From NCBI RefSeq assembly GCF_000720255.1, contig NZ_JOJE01000043.1, forward strand, positions 1 to 63,173: DNA of 63,173 bases, written 5' to 3'. A program made the position numbers and the translations under genes. Within the stretch, counting starts at the first letter, position 1; each line of letters starts with the position of its first letter. The stretch comes from Streptomyces griseus subsp. griseus. GTDB lineage: Bacteria; Actinomycetota; Actinomycetes; Streptomycetales; Streptomycetaceae. Positions 18,312-26,900 of this stretch are shown piece by piece. The notes below the pieces were generated by a model. The model did not search any database, was not told the DNA's origin, and saw only the letters and a program-made list of their open reading frames with translations.

Positions 18312-19185
18312 GCGGCTCGCGGGTGACGCCCTCCTCCTCCTTGCTGCCGGTCGCCGTCCAGGAGGCGCAGAAGAGGACCAGCTTCGAGGTGAAGTTGATC
18401 CACAGCAGCAGTGCGACGGGGACGCCGAACGCGCCGTACATGCTCTTCGTGGCGACGCCCTGCATGTAGCCGCTCAGCAGCAGCTTCAGCAGTTCGAAGC
18501 CGACCGCGCCGATGAGCGCGGCGACGAAGAGGCGGTGCCGGGTCGGTTCGACGCCGGGCAGCAGGGTGAGGGCGTACAGCAGGAGCAGGAAGTCGGCGAG
18601 TACGGCGACGGCGAACGCGGCGACGCGCAGCAGGACGGTGCCCCAGCCGTGCTCCTCGAGGCCCAGCTGTCCGGCCGCCCAGCCGACGGCGGCGGAGGCG
18701 AAGGTGGACGCGCCGAGCGTGACCAGGACGGCGCCGCCGAGGCCGACGAGGACGCCCATGTCCTTGGCCTTGCTCACGAGGGGGTTCTCCTCGCTGTCGT
18801 CCAGCTCCCACACCGCGCGCAGGCAGTCGCGCACCTGGCCGACCCAGTTGATGCCGGTGAACAGCAGGACGGCGCCCGCGATGAGGCCGATGGTGCCGGC
18901 GTTCTGGACCAGGGAGCCGACGTCGAGCTGCTCGGAGATGCCGGGGACCTGGGCGGTGATCCTGTCCTCCAGCCGTTTCTGCGCACCCGTGCTGAGCGTG
19001 GCGGCGGCGACCGCGGCGGCCACCGTCAGCAGCGGGAAGAGCGCGATGAAGCTGACGAACGTCATGGCGGCGGCGAGCCGCGTCCACTTCACCCGGTCCA
19101 GCCGTTCGTACGAGCGCCACGCGTGCGTGGTCATCAGGCGCGTGATGTACGGCCCGATCCAGGGGAGCCTTTTCAGCCAGTCCAT
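18265..19185 (-). CDS. YihY/BrkB-family membrane protein
   Basis: 306 residues with about six transmembrane helices (AAAMTFVSFIALFPLLTVAAAVA, TIGLIAGAVLLFTGINWVG, GVLVGLGGAVLVTLGASTFASAA, VAAFAVAVLADFLLLLYAL, FVAALIGAVGFELLKLLL, GVPVALLLWINFTSKLVLF). The YihY hallmarks 'F.SFIALFPLLT' and 'YGAFGVPVALLLWINFTS' are clear. The family was once called ribonuclease BN but is a membrane protein of unsettled transport function. ATG 19185 lies inside the end of the GtrA gene, so it ends an operon PAP2-UbiA-GtrA-YihY. Its last 47 bases are antisense to the carboxypeptidase gene. Confidence 0.9.
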   Translation of the reverse strand: MDWLKRLPWIGPYITRLMTTHAWRSYERLDRVKWTRLAAAMTFVSFIALFPLLTVAAAVAAATLSTGAQKRLEDRITAQVPGISEQLDVGSLVQNAGTIGLIAGAVLLFTGINWVGQVRDCLRAVWELDDSEENPLVSKAKDMGVLVGLGGAVLVTLGASTFASAAVGWAAGQLGLEEHGWGTVLLRVAAFAVAVLADFLLLLYALTLLPGVEPTRHRLFVAALIGAVGFELLKLLLSGYMQGVATKSMYGAFGVPVALLLWINFTSKLVLFCASWTATGSKEEEGVTREPLSGGGVRDPAAATGG

Positions 19186-19616
19186 GATCCGACCCTGCCC
19201 TCGTCGCGGAACACCCATGTACGGGTACCCCAGAACCGCAGGACCGTGGCCACGGCCATGCCGATTCCGGCGCCGGAGACCGTGTCGGCGCGCTGCGAGG
19301 TGAGGCCGAGGCCGTAGTGACTGACGGTGAGGCAGAGGAGCTGTACGAGGGCGCCGGCGACGTTCACGGCGAAGAAGACGGCGTAGGGGCGCAGGCCCCT
19401 CACGCGCGCGTGCCGGTAGGTACCGAGCGCGTTGCCCAGGTAGGCGACCGTGCAGCCGGCGAGGAAGGACAGGGCCTTGGCGGTGAGCGGGCCGAGGGCG
19501 GCGGGGCCGCGCAGCCAGGTGAACAGGGCGAGGTCGGCGGCGTAGGCGATCAGGCCGACGGCGGCGAAGCCGAGCAGTTCGTTCCGCGCCCCACCGGTCC
19601 GGGTCGCCGGGTTCAC
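19173..19616 (-). CDS. GtrA-family membrane protein of the decaprenyl-phospho-arabinose cluster
   Basis: 147 residues from GTG 19616, which overlaps the UbiA stop as GTGA. Four transmembrane segments: ELLGFAAVGLIAYAADLALF, LTAKALSFLAGCTVAYLGN, YAVFFAVNVAGALVQLLCL and SGAGIGMAVATVLRFWGTRTWVF, ending in the GtrA signature RFWGTRTWVFRD. GtrA proteins help polyprenyl-linked sugars across or along the membrane; the mycobacterial member Rv3789 belongs to the arabinogalactan locus (known). Tight coupling to UbiA supports the same lipid pathway here. Confidence 0.88.
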   Translation of the reverse strand: MNPATRTGGARNELLGFAAVGLIAYAADLALFTWLRGPAALGPLTAKALSFLAGCTVAYLGNALGTYRHARVRGLRPYAVFFAVNVAGALVQLLCLTVSHYGLGLTSQRADTVSGAGIGMAVATVLRFWGTRTWVFRDEGRVGSWTG

Positions 19617-20590
19617 CAATTGGCCACCGCCAGCGCGTACATGGCGATCCACACCAGGCCGATGAGGGCGAGCGCGCGGTCGCCCAGGACGACCTCCTCG
19701 GGTTCACCGGCGGTGCCGCGGTCGGCGAACACGGCGTATCTGAGGACGGCGAGGATGAAGGCGACCATGGACAGCTGGCGCCAGGGCAGCACGCTGGTGT
19801 GCGGGACGCCGCCCTCCTCCAGGGCCCACAGGCAGTAGGCGAGGACGGCGACGCCGGCGGCGAGCTGCCAGACGAAGCGGAGGTAGCCGGTGGTGTACTC
19901 GGTGAGCAACGCGCGCGTGGCGCCCGCCTGCCCGGCCATCTGGACCGCTTCGGAGTAGCGCTTGGCGGCGACCATGAACAGCGCGCCGAAGCCGGTGGTG
20001 ATCAGGAACCAGCGCGAGAGCGGGATGCCGAGCGCGAGTCCGCCGACCATGGCCCGCATGAGGAAGCCGGTGGTGACGACGGCGAGGTCGACGACGAGGA
20101 CGTGCTTGAGGCTGAGGCAGTACGCCAGTTGCATGCCGAGGTAGGCGGTGAGCAGGGCCGCGACGGACGGCGTGGTCAGCCAGGCCGCCGCGGCGGGTGC
20201 CAGGACCGCGAGGGTGCCTCCGACGGCGTAGGCGACGGGTACCGGGACCTGTCCGGCGGCGACCGGGCGGTGGCGCTTGGTGGGGTGGGCGCGGTCGGCG
20301 GCGGCGTCGCGGGCGTCGTTGACCAGGTAGACGGCGCCGGCGCAGGCGGTGAACAGGGCGAAGACGAGCGCGAGTTGGGTCAGGGCGTGGAGGGAGAACA
20401 GCCGGCCCGCGGCGGCCGGGGCGGCCATCACCAGGGTGTTCTTGACCCACTGCTTGGGGCGGGCGGTTCTGAGGAGGCCGAGCAGGAGGGTGCCGGGGCC
20501 CGGGAGCGGGGGTGCGGGGTGCTGTTCGGGCCGGGTGTGCTGCTCGGGGAGGGCGGCTGCGGTGCCCTGCAGGCGCGCGGTCTCAGTCAT
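19613..20590 (-). CDS. ubiA: UbiA-type decaprenyl-phosphate phosphoribosyltransferase
   Basis: 325 residues, polytopic. The prenyltransferase motif is NDARDAAADRAHPTKRHRPVAAG, nearly the pattern of M. tuberculosis Rv3806c, with the second conserved segment YCLSLKHVLVVDLAVVTTGF..RAMVGG and the N-terminal RPKQWVKN. Rv3806c transfers 5-phosphoribose from PRPP to decaprenyl phosphate, the first step towards decaprenyl-phospho-arabinose. The presence of a PAP2 phosphatase upstream and DprE1/DprE2 divergently makes this function far more likely than quinone or haem prenylation. Overlaps the PAP2 stop by eight bases. Confidence 0.9.
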   Translation of the reverse strand: MTETARLQGTAAALPEQHTRPEQHPAPPLPGPGTLLLGLLRTARPKQWVKNTLVMAAPAAAGRLFSLHALTQLALVFALFTACAGAVYLVNDARDAAADRAHPTKRHRPVAAGQVPVPVAYAVGGTLAVLAPAAAAWLTTPSVAALLTAYLGMQLAYCLSLKHVLVVDLAVVTTGFLMRAMVGGLALGIPLSRWFLITTGFGALFMVAAKRYSEAVQMAGQAGATRALLTEYTTGYLRFVWQLAAGVAVLAYCLWALEEGGVPHTSVLPWRQLSMVAFILAVLRYAVFADRGTAGEPEEVVLGDRALALIGLVWIAMYALAVANW

Positions 20591-21113
20591 GTGCGGCTCC
20601 GCTCGGCGACGTCACCGCCGCGAACACCCAGCGGCCGCCCGCGTGTGCCGTGAGCGCCCCGAGGGCCGCGCCCGCCGCGATGTCCGAGGGGTAGTGGACG
20701 CCGACGACCAGGCGGGAGAGGCACATCGCGGCGGCGAGCGGCGGGACGACGTGGGCGCCGAGCGCGCCGAAGGCGACGGCGGCGGCCGCGGCGGAGGTGG
20801 CGTGGGAGCTGGGGAAGGAGTGCCGTCCGGCGGTGCGCACGAGGGGTTCGACGTGCGTGGGGCGCGGACGGCGCACGATCCGTTTCACCCCCATGCTGGC
20901 GAGGTGCGCGCCCGCGGTGAGCGCGGTCGCGCGCAGCCAGGCGCCGCGCCGTCGGCGGTCCACGGCGGCTCCGGTCAGGCCCGCCGCGAGCCACAGCGCA
21001 CCGTGTTCGCCGGCCCGGGACAGGGTGCGTGCGGCGCCCGCGATCCTCGGGTCGGTTCCGCAGGCGCGCAGCGCCGAGAGGATGCGGTGGTCCATGTCGT
21101 CGAGGTCGTCCAT
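20583..21113 (-). CDS. PAP2 phosphatase, probable decaprenyl-phosphoryl-5-phosphoribose phosphatase
   Basis: 176 residues. All three PAP2 signature motifs are present: KRIVRRPRP, SFPSSHATS and SRLVVGVHYPSD. Position before UbiA in one operon matches Rv3807c, proposed to remove the 5-phosphate from decaprenyl-phosphoryl-5-phosphoribose before DprE1 acts (known proposal). Start ATG 21113 gives a short acidic N-terminus (MDDLDDMDHR). The 133-base gap to DprE1 holds two divergent promoters. Other PAP2 substrates (undecaprenyl pyrophosphate) remain possible. Confidence 0.85.
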   Translation of the reverse strand: MDDLDDMDHRILSALRACGTDPRIAGAARTLSRAGEHGALWLAAGLTGAAVDRRRRGAWLRATALTAGAHLASMGVKRIVRRPRPTHVEPLVRTAGRHSFPSSHATSAAAAAVAFGALGAHVVPPLAAAMCLSRLVVGVHYPSDIAAGAALGALTAHAGGRWVFAAVTSPSGAAHD

Positions 21114-21246
21114 GTGGACTCACTGTTCTCGCCGACACCGCTGGAACACCGGCAATATTGAGCGACATCCCATTAATCACCCGTTTTGGGGAGATAGTGG
21201 ATGTTTCTTGTCAAATAGCCCATAGCTGGGCGATACGGTCGCAGGC

Positions 21247-22608
21247 ATGTCTGCCGAGACCGTTTCCGTCACGGGATGGGGCCGCACCGCCCCGTCCGCC
21301 GCCCGTCTGGTCCGCCCCCGCAGCTACGCGGAGGCGCGGGCCGCCGTGCGGGAGTGCGGAGTGCGCGGCGCGATCCCCAGGGGCCTGGGGCGGGCGTACG
21401 GGGACGCCGCACAGAACGCCGGCGGGACGGTGTTCGACATGACGGGGCTGGACCGGATCCGCACGATCGACGCCGACGCGGGCACCGTGCGCTGTGACGC
21501 GGGTGTCTCCCTGCACCGGCTGATGGAGGTGCTGCTGCCGCTGGGCTGGTTCGTCCCGGTGACTCCCGGCACCCGCCAGGTGACCGTCGGGGGCGCGATC
21601 GGCGCGGACATCCACGGCAAGAACCACCATGTCTCGGGCTCCTTCTCCCGCCATGTCACGTCCCTGGACCTGCTCACCGCCGACGGCTCGGTCCGTACGG
21701 TGACGCCCGGGACCCCGCTGTTCGACGCGACCGCGGGCGGCATGGGCTTGACCGGCGTGATCCTGGCGGCGACTCTCCGGCTCCTGCCGGTCGAGGCCTC
21801 CTTGATGTCGGTGGACACCGAGCGCGCGGGGGACCTCGACGACCTGATGGCCCGGCTGACCGCCACCGACCACCGCTACCGCTACTCGGTCGCCTGGATC
21901 GACCTCCTCGCCCGCGGCGCGGCGACGGGCCGCGCGGTGCTCACCCGCGGCGACCACGCCCCCCTGGACGCCCTCCCGGCGCGGGCCCGCAGAAACCCGC
22001 TGACCTTCCGCCCCTCCCGGCTCCCGGCCGCCCCCTCCCTCCTCCCCGAAGGACTGCTCAACCGTAGAACGGTCGGGTTGTTCAACGAATTCTGGTACCG
22101 CAAGGCCCCACGCGCGCGTGCCGGTGAGCTCCAGACGATCTCCGCCTTCTTCCACCCCCTCGACGGCGTCCCCCACTGGAACCGGATCTACGGCCGTGGC
22201 GGCTTCGTGCAGTACCAGTTCGCCGTCCGCCACGGCCAGGAGGACGCCCTGCGCCGGATCGTGCACCGTGTCTCCGAGCGCCGCTGCCCCTCCTTCCTCG
22301 CCGTCCTCAAACGGTTCGGGGAGGCCGACCCGGGCTGGCTCTCCTTCCCGCTGCCCGGCTGGACCCTGGCCCTGGACATCCCCGCCGGGCTGCCCGGCCT
22401 CGGCACCTTCCTCGACGAGCTGGACGAGGAGGTCGCCGCCGCCGACGGCCGCGTCTACCTCGCCAAGGACTCCCGGCTGCGGCCGGACCTGCTCGCCGCG
22501 ATGTACCCCCGCCTCGCCGACTTCCGCGCCCTGCGCGCGGAGCTCGACCCGCGCGGGGTGTTCGTGTCCGACCTCGCCCGTCGCCTCAACCTCCAGGAGC
22601 TGTCGTGA
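21247..22608 (+). CDS. dprE1: Decaprenylphosphoryl-beta-D-ribose oxidase (DprE1-like FAD enzyme)
   Basis: 453 residues. The FAD-binding half shows RGLGRAYGDAAQNAGG, TPGTRQVTVGGAIGADIHGKNHH and GSFSRHVTSLDLLTADG, matching mycobacterial DprE1. The C-terminal half keeps YLAKDSR with Lys407, equivalent to M. tuberculosis Lys418. The benzothiazinone-attacked Cys387 is replaced by Ala375 (PGWTLALD versus PGWNICVD). The enzyme oxidises the 2'-OH of decaprenylphosphoryl ribose; DprE2 then reduces it to the arabinose epimer. A TACGGT hexamer seven bases before ATG suggests leaderless mRNA. Overlaps dprE2 as GTGA. Confidence 0.92.
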   Translation: MSAETVSVTGWGRTAPSAARLVRPRSYAEARAAVRECGVRGAIPRGLGRAYGDAAQNAGGTVFDMTGLDRIRTIDADAGTVRCDAGVSLHRLMEVLLPLGWFVPVTPGTRQVTVGGAIGADIHGKNHHVSGSFSRHVTSLDLLTADGSVRTVTPGTPLFDATAGGMGLTGVILAATLRLLPVEASLMSVDTERAGDLDDLMARLTATDHRYRYSVAWIDLLARGAATGRAVLTRGDHAPLDALPARARRNPLTFRPSRLPAAPSLLPEGLLNRRTVGLFNEFWYRKAPRARAGELQTISAFFHPLDGVPHWNRIYGRGGFVQYQFAVRHGQEDALRRIVHRVSERRCPSFLAVLKRFGEADPGWLSFPLPGWTLALDIPAGLPGLGTFLDELDEEVAAADGRVYLAKDSRLRPDLLAAMYPRLADFRALRAELDPRGVFVSDLARRLNLQELS

Positions 22609-23360
22609 AGGACGCCTTCGGCCTCCCCCAGTCCCTCCTCGTCCTCGGCGGTACGTCCGAGATCGCGCTGGCCACCGCGCGCCGCCTGATCATCCGCCGC
22701 ACCCGCACCGTGTGGCTGGCCGGGCGGCCCTCGCTCGCCCTGGAACAGGCCGCGGAGGGCCTGCGCGACCTGGGCGCCGACGTCCACACCGTCGCCTTCG
22801 ACGCGCTCGACCCCGACTCCCACGAGGCGGTCCTCGGCAAGGTGTTCGCCGAGGGCGACATCGACATGGTGCTGCTCGCCTTCGGCATCCTCGGCGACCA
22901 GGCCCGTGACGAACGCGAGCCGCTCTCCGCCGTGCGCGTCGCGCAGACCAACTACACCGGCGCGGTCTCGGCGGGCCTGGTCAGCGCCCGCGCCCTCCAG
23001 ACCCAGGGCCACGGCTCCCTCGTCGTCCTCTCCTCGGTCGCCGGTGAGCGGGCCCGCCGCTCGAACTTCATCTACGGCTCCAGCAAGGCCGGACTCGACA
23101 CCTTCGCCCAGGGCCTCGGCGACGCCCTGTACGGCACGGGCGTCCACGTCATGGTGGTACGCCCCGGCTTCGTCCGTACGAGGATGACGTCCGCCCTCCC
23201 CGAGGCACCCCTCGCGACCACCCCGGAGGCGGTGGCGACAGCCGTCGAGCTGGGCCTGCGACGCCGCTCGGAGACGGTGTGGGTGCCGGGCGCGCTGCGC
23301 GTGGTGATGACGGCGCTGCGGCACGTACCGCGGGCGGTGTTCCGGCGGTTGCCGATCTAG
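22605..23360 (+). CDS. dprE2: Decaprenylphosphoryl-2-keto-beta-D-erythro-pentose reductase (DprE2-like SDR)
   Basis: 251 residues, GTG start overlapping the dprE1 stop. Rossmann motif LVLGGTSEIALATARRL, the NAG-like LAFGILGD, and the catalytic S-Y-K set (LSSVAGERARRSNFIYGSSKAG). The C-terminus has the amphipathic, basic stretch typical of DprE2. It completes epimerisation of decaprenylphosphoryl ribose to arabinose with NAD(P)H. Direct coupling with dprE1 fixes the assignment better than sequence alone. Confidence 0.92.
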   Translation: MKDAFGLPQSLLVLGGTSEIALATARRLIIRRTRTVWLAGRPSLALEQAAEGLRDLGADVHTVAFDALDPDSHEAVLGKVFAEGDIDMVLLAFGILGDQARDEREPLSAVRVAQTNYTGAVSAGLVSARALQTQGHGSLVVLSSVAGERARRSNFIYGSSKAGLDTFAQGLGDALYGTGVHVMVVRPGFVRTRMTSALPEAPLATTPEAVATAVELGLRRRSETVWVPGALRVVMTALRHVPRAVFRRLPI

Positions 23361-23404
23361 GGCACCGCTGGGCTCTCCATCAACTCGCCGTTCTTTTCGC
23401 CCCG

Positions 23405-23434
23405 TTGAAGTCCGTGTGCAGTTCTGCGTACATT
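23405..23434 (+). promoter_or_regulatory. Promoter of the Trypco1/nSTAND system
   Basis: TTGAAG (23405-23410), an 18-base spacer and TACATT (23429-23434) form one of the clearest housekeeping-type promoters in the window. Expected start is near 23441, at the edge of the palindrome that follows. Confidence 0.6.
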
Positions 23435-23444
23435 GCTTGGTCTC

Positions 23445-23464
23445 CTGCGCCCGATCGGGCGCAG
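23445..23464. promoter_or_regulatory. Perfect 20-bp palindrome at the transcription start
   Basis: CTGCGCCCGATCGGGCGCAG reads the same on both strands. Centred about 14 bp after the expected start, it could be an operator that blocks elongation or initiation, or a 5' RNA hairpin. No regulator gene is adjacent. Confidence 0.5.
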
Positions 23465-23495
23465 TGCCAGAGGGAAGCGACGGGCAAGCGGCGCC

Positions 23496-23918
23496 ATGGC
23501 GGACATCACGGAATTCCAGGCGAGCGACGGCACGGTGTTGCGGGTCGAGGTCGATGGGCCTCCGCCGTCGTACCGAGACGGCGGCGGCGCGTACGAGCCG
23601 GTGCGGCGGCGGCGCGAGGGCGGTGGCGCCGCGGCCGCTGCCGCGGACACCCTGCGGCAGGCCGTGGACCGGGTGCGCCCGGCCGCGCAGGACGTGCTGA
23701 ACTCACTGCGCTCGATGCCGGAGAGCCCCGACCGGGTCGCCCTGGAGTTCGGGGTGAAGCTGAGCGCGGACGCGGGGGTCGTGCTCGCGCGCGCGGCCAG
23801 TGAGGCGCACTTCAAAGTCCTGCTGGAATGGGAACGACAGCCGCGCCGCGCGGCCGACGCGGAAGCGGACGACGAGCCGTCGTCCCCGGATGCGGGACCC
23901 GCCGGTGACGGCGGCTGA
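23496..23918 (+). CDS. Trypco1-domain protein (CU044_2847 family), partner of the nSTAND NTPase
   Basis: 140 residues starting MADITEFQ. The N-terminal beta strands (TVLRVEVDGP) and the segment SPDRVALEFGVKLSADAGVVLARAASEAHFKVLLEWE match the 'trypsin-co-occurring domain 1' described computationally by Aravind and co-workers in NTP-dependent conflict systems (established as a prediction). An acidic low-complexity tail closes it. The family occurs next to trypsin/STAND proteins, as here, where the next gene starts inside its last codons. Its likely role is an effector or sensor adaptor cleaved or recruited by the trypsin domain (inference). The ATG has only a weak ribosome site. Confidence 0.82.
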   Translation: MADITEFQASDGTVLRVEVDGPPPSYRDGGGAYEPVRRRREGGGAAAAAADTLRQAVDRVRPAAQDVLNSLRSMPESPDRVALEFGVKLSADAGVVLARAASEAHFKVLLEWERQPRRAADAEADDEPSSPDAGPAGDGG

Positions 23919-26900
23919 CGCGCACCGTCCCGCACCCGCCGCCCCACGCGTCGCGTTCGAGCAGGGACTCGCCCGGATCCTCGACCCGAGCGGCGAGCCG
24001 GTGGGCGCCGGTTTCCTGCTCACCCGCGACCTGGTGTGCACCTGCGCGCACCTGCTGGCCGACCTCACCGACCCACAGCCGCCCCGACCGGACGAGCCGG
24101 TCCTGGTGGACTTCCCCCTGCTCACCGAGGGCCGCTCGGCAAGGGTATCGGCCACTGTCACCGGCTGGCACCCCGCCGACGACATCGCACTGCTCCGGCT
24201 GGCCCACGAGGTTCCCGGGGCCGCGCCGCTCCCGCTGGCCGGCCCCGACGCGCCGCTGTACGGGCGCGAGGCACGGCTGTACGGCTTCCCGGAGGACACC
24301 GACACGGGCGTGAACGCCCACGGCATCCTGCGCGGCGGGCAGGGCGCGGGCCGCATCCAGCTGGACGCCGGTCACGGCAGCGTGCCGATCCGGCCAGGGT
24401 TCAGCGGCAGTCCCGTCTGGGACGTCGAGGCCCGGCACGTGGTCGGGCTGCTCGCGACCCGGGGTCGCGGCGGGATCGCGGGGACGGCGTATCTGATACC
24501 CGCCGGACGGCTGGCCCCCGCCGGGCCGCACCCGTCGGACGACGGGGGCCCTTTCAAGGGGCTGCTCCGCTTCGAGGAGACGGACGCGCATCTCTTCCTC
24601 GGCCGCGAGCGGGAGACGGAGACGCTCCTGTCGGCGGTGCGGGAACGCCCGCTGACCCTGCTGACGGGGCAGTCGGGCACGGGCAAGTCGTCGCTGCTGC
24701 GGGCCGGTCTGCTGCCCCGGCTGCGGGACACGGATGCCGTCGTCGTGGTACGGACACCCCGGGAGGCGGATGACCCGGCCGAGTTCCTCGGCGAGGCACT
24801 GCTGGCGCTGTGGGAGGCCACCGAGTCCGGGGCGGACGCCGCCGCCCACCGTGCGACGGTACGGGAGGCGCTCGCGGGTGACGGACTGGCGCTGGCCCAG
24901 CTGCGCGAGCGCCTGCGTGCCGCGACGAAGGACCGGCTGGGCGTCCTGGTGCTCGACCAGTTCGAGGAGTACGCGGCCGCCGCGCCGCTCGCGGCCCGCC
25001 GGGTGGTGACCTGGCTGCGGGACCTCACCGCGGTCGGGACGAAGCCCGTGCCGGGGCGAGGCCCGCGGGCCGTTCTGTCCGCCCGGCACGCCACCCTGGA
25101 CGTCCTGGCGGCCGCGCTGCCGGCCGCCGAACGGCCGCACGCGCTCGTCCACCTCGATCCGCTCACCGACGAGGCCCTGGCCCGGGTGATCGCCGAGCCG
25201 TTGCGCCCGATCCCCGGCGCCGGACTCGATCCGGGCCTCGCCGATCTGCTGCTGCGCGACGCCCGCACGGCCCAGGACACCCGCGGGGAGACCAACTCCC
25301 TGCCCCTACTGGAGTTCACCCTGGCCGAGCTGTGGCGACGGCGCTCCGGGGGACGTCTCACCCTGGCCGCGTACCAGGAACTGGGCAGTCTGTCGGGCGC
25401 GTTGGCGCAGCACGCGGAGCGCACCCTGCGCGAGGCCGTGGACGAGGGCCTCGCCGACGAGCAGGCGGCGCGGCGCCTGTTCCAGCGGCTGGCGCGCCCC
25501 GACGGGCTCGGCCGCTTCCTGCCGGACACCGTTCCCGCCGCCGAACTGGACGCCGGGCAGTTGCGGTTGGCGCAGCGCATGACACGGGAGAAGCTGCTCG
25601 TCTGGACCCGGCCGAGGCCGGGCGAGGCAACCGGGACGGGGGAAGCCCCGGGGGAAGCGCTGCGCATGGCGCACGAGGCGCTGCTGCGCGAGTGGGAGTG
25701 GCTGCGCACCTGTCTGCGTGAGGGTGAGGAGTTCCGCGCCTGGCAGGCCGACGTGGCGGAGCACGCCCGCCGCTGGCGTGAGGCGGGCAGCCGCCCGTTC
25801 GCCTCCGCGCCCGAACGGCTGTTGTCGGCGGCGGACCACTGGCGGTCGGAGCGGGCCCGGGACATCACCGATGTGGAGCAGGCCTATCTGGCGGCCGGCC
25901 GCCGCCAGGCCCGCCGGGGCGCGTACGTCCTGCGCGCCTTCGCCGCCACGGTCACCGTCCTGACCCTGCTGGCCGGCTGGCTGGCCTGGGACGCCTCCCG
26001 CAACCGGGACACGATCGAGGATCAGCTTGCCGCGCTCGCGTCCCAGCAACTGGCGGACCTCTCGCAGGAGCGGTCGCCCACCGACCTCGGCCTGTCGGTG
26101 CAGATGGCCATGGGCGCCTGGGCCACGGATCGCACCGACAAGGCGGGGTCGGCCCTCTTCCGCCAGTACATGCGGATGCGGGACGTGGAGGCGGTGCACC
26201 CCGGTCTGTGGTCGGGCACGGTGCAGCGCACGGCGTCCGCCCCGGGCCGGGACGTGCTGGCGGTGATCACCGCCTCCAGTGAGCGCCGCCGGGAGGTGAA
26301 CATCGTCACGGACGCCACGTCCGGCGAGCCCCGGGTCCGCCGCCTCGACGACGTCCCCAAGGGCGACGTCGCCGACGCGTTCAGCGACGACGGGCGCTGG
26401 TACGCGATGGCCGCGGTGGACGGCTCGGTACGGCTGTGGCGGACGGACGCGGCGGACACCGGGCCTCGGCTGCTCACGGGCGTCCGGCAGCCGGAGCCCG
26501 ACGAGGTGTACGAGTCGTCGTTGGACTTCTCCGACGACGGCTCCCGCCTGCTGCGCCTGTACGAGTACGGGGAGAAGCACGGCAGAGCCACCACGGAGCG
26601 GGCCGCTCTGGACGTCTGGGAGGTGCCCTCCGGTACGGCGGTCCATGGGGCGGGGCGGCTGGTCGCCGGCCGCAGGGGCGACGACGCCGCCTTCGTGGAC
26701 GAGGGCCGGCGGGTGGCTCTCTCCTGGATCCGCAAGGCGCCGGCCTCCTACGTGTCGTCGGTGGGCGTCTTCGGGGTGTCCGACGGCAAGGAGCAACGGC
26801 GGCTGATCACGGACGCCAAGGCATTCCCCGACCTCACGGCCCGAGGAAAGCTGCTGCACGTCGGCGGCAAGGTCCTCAGCGTGGACGGCAGTCGCCCGGA

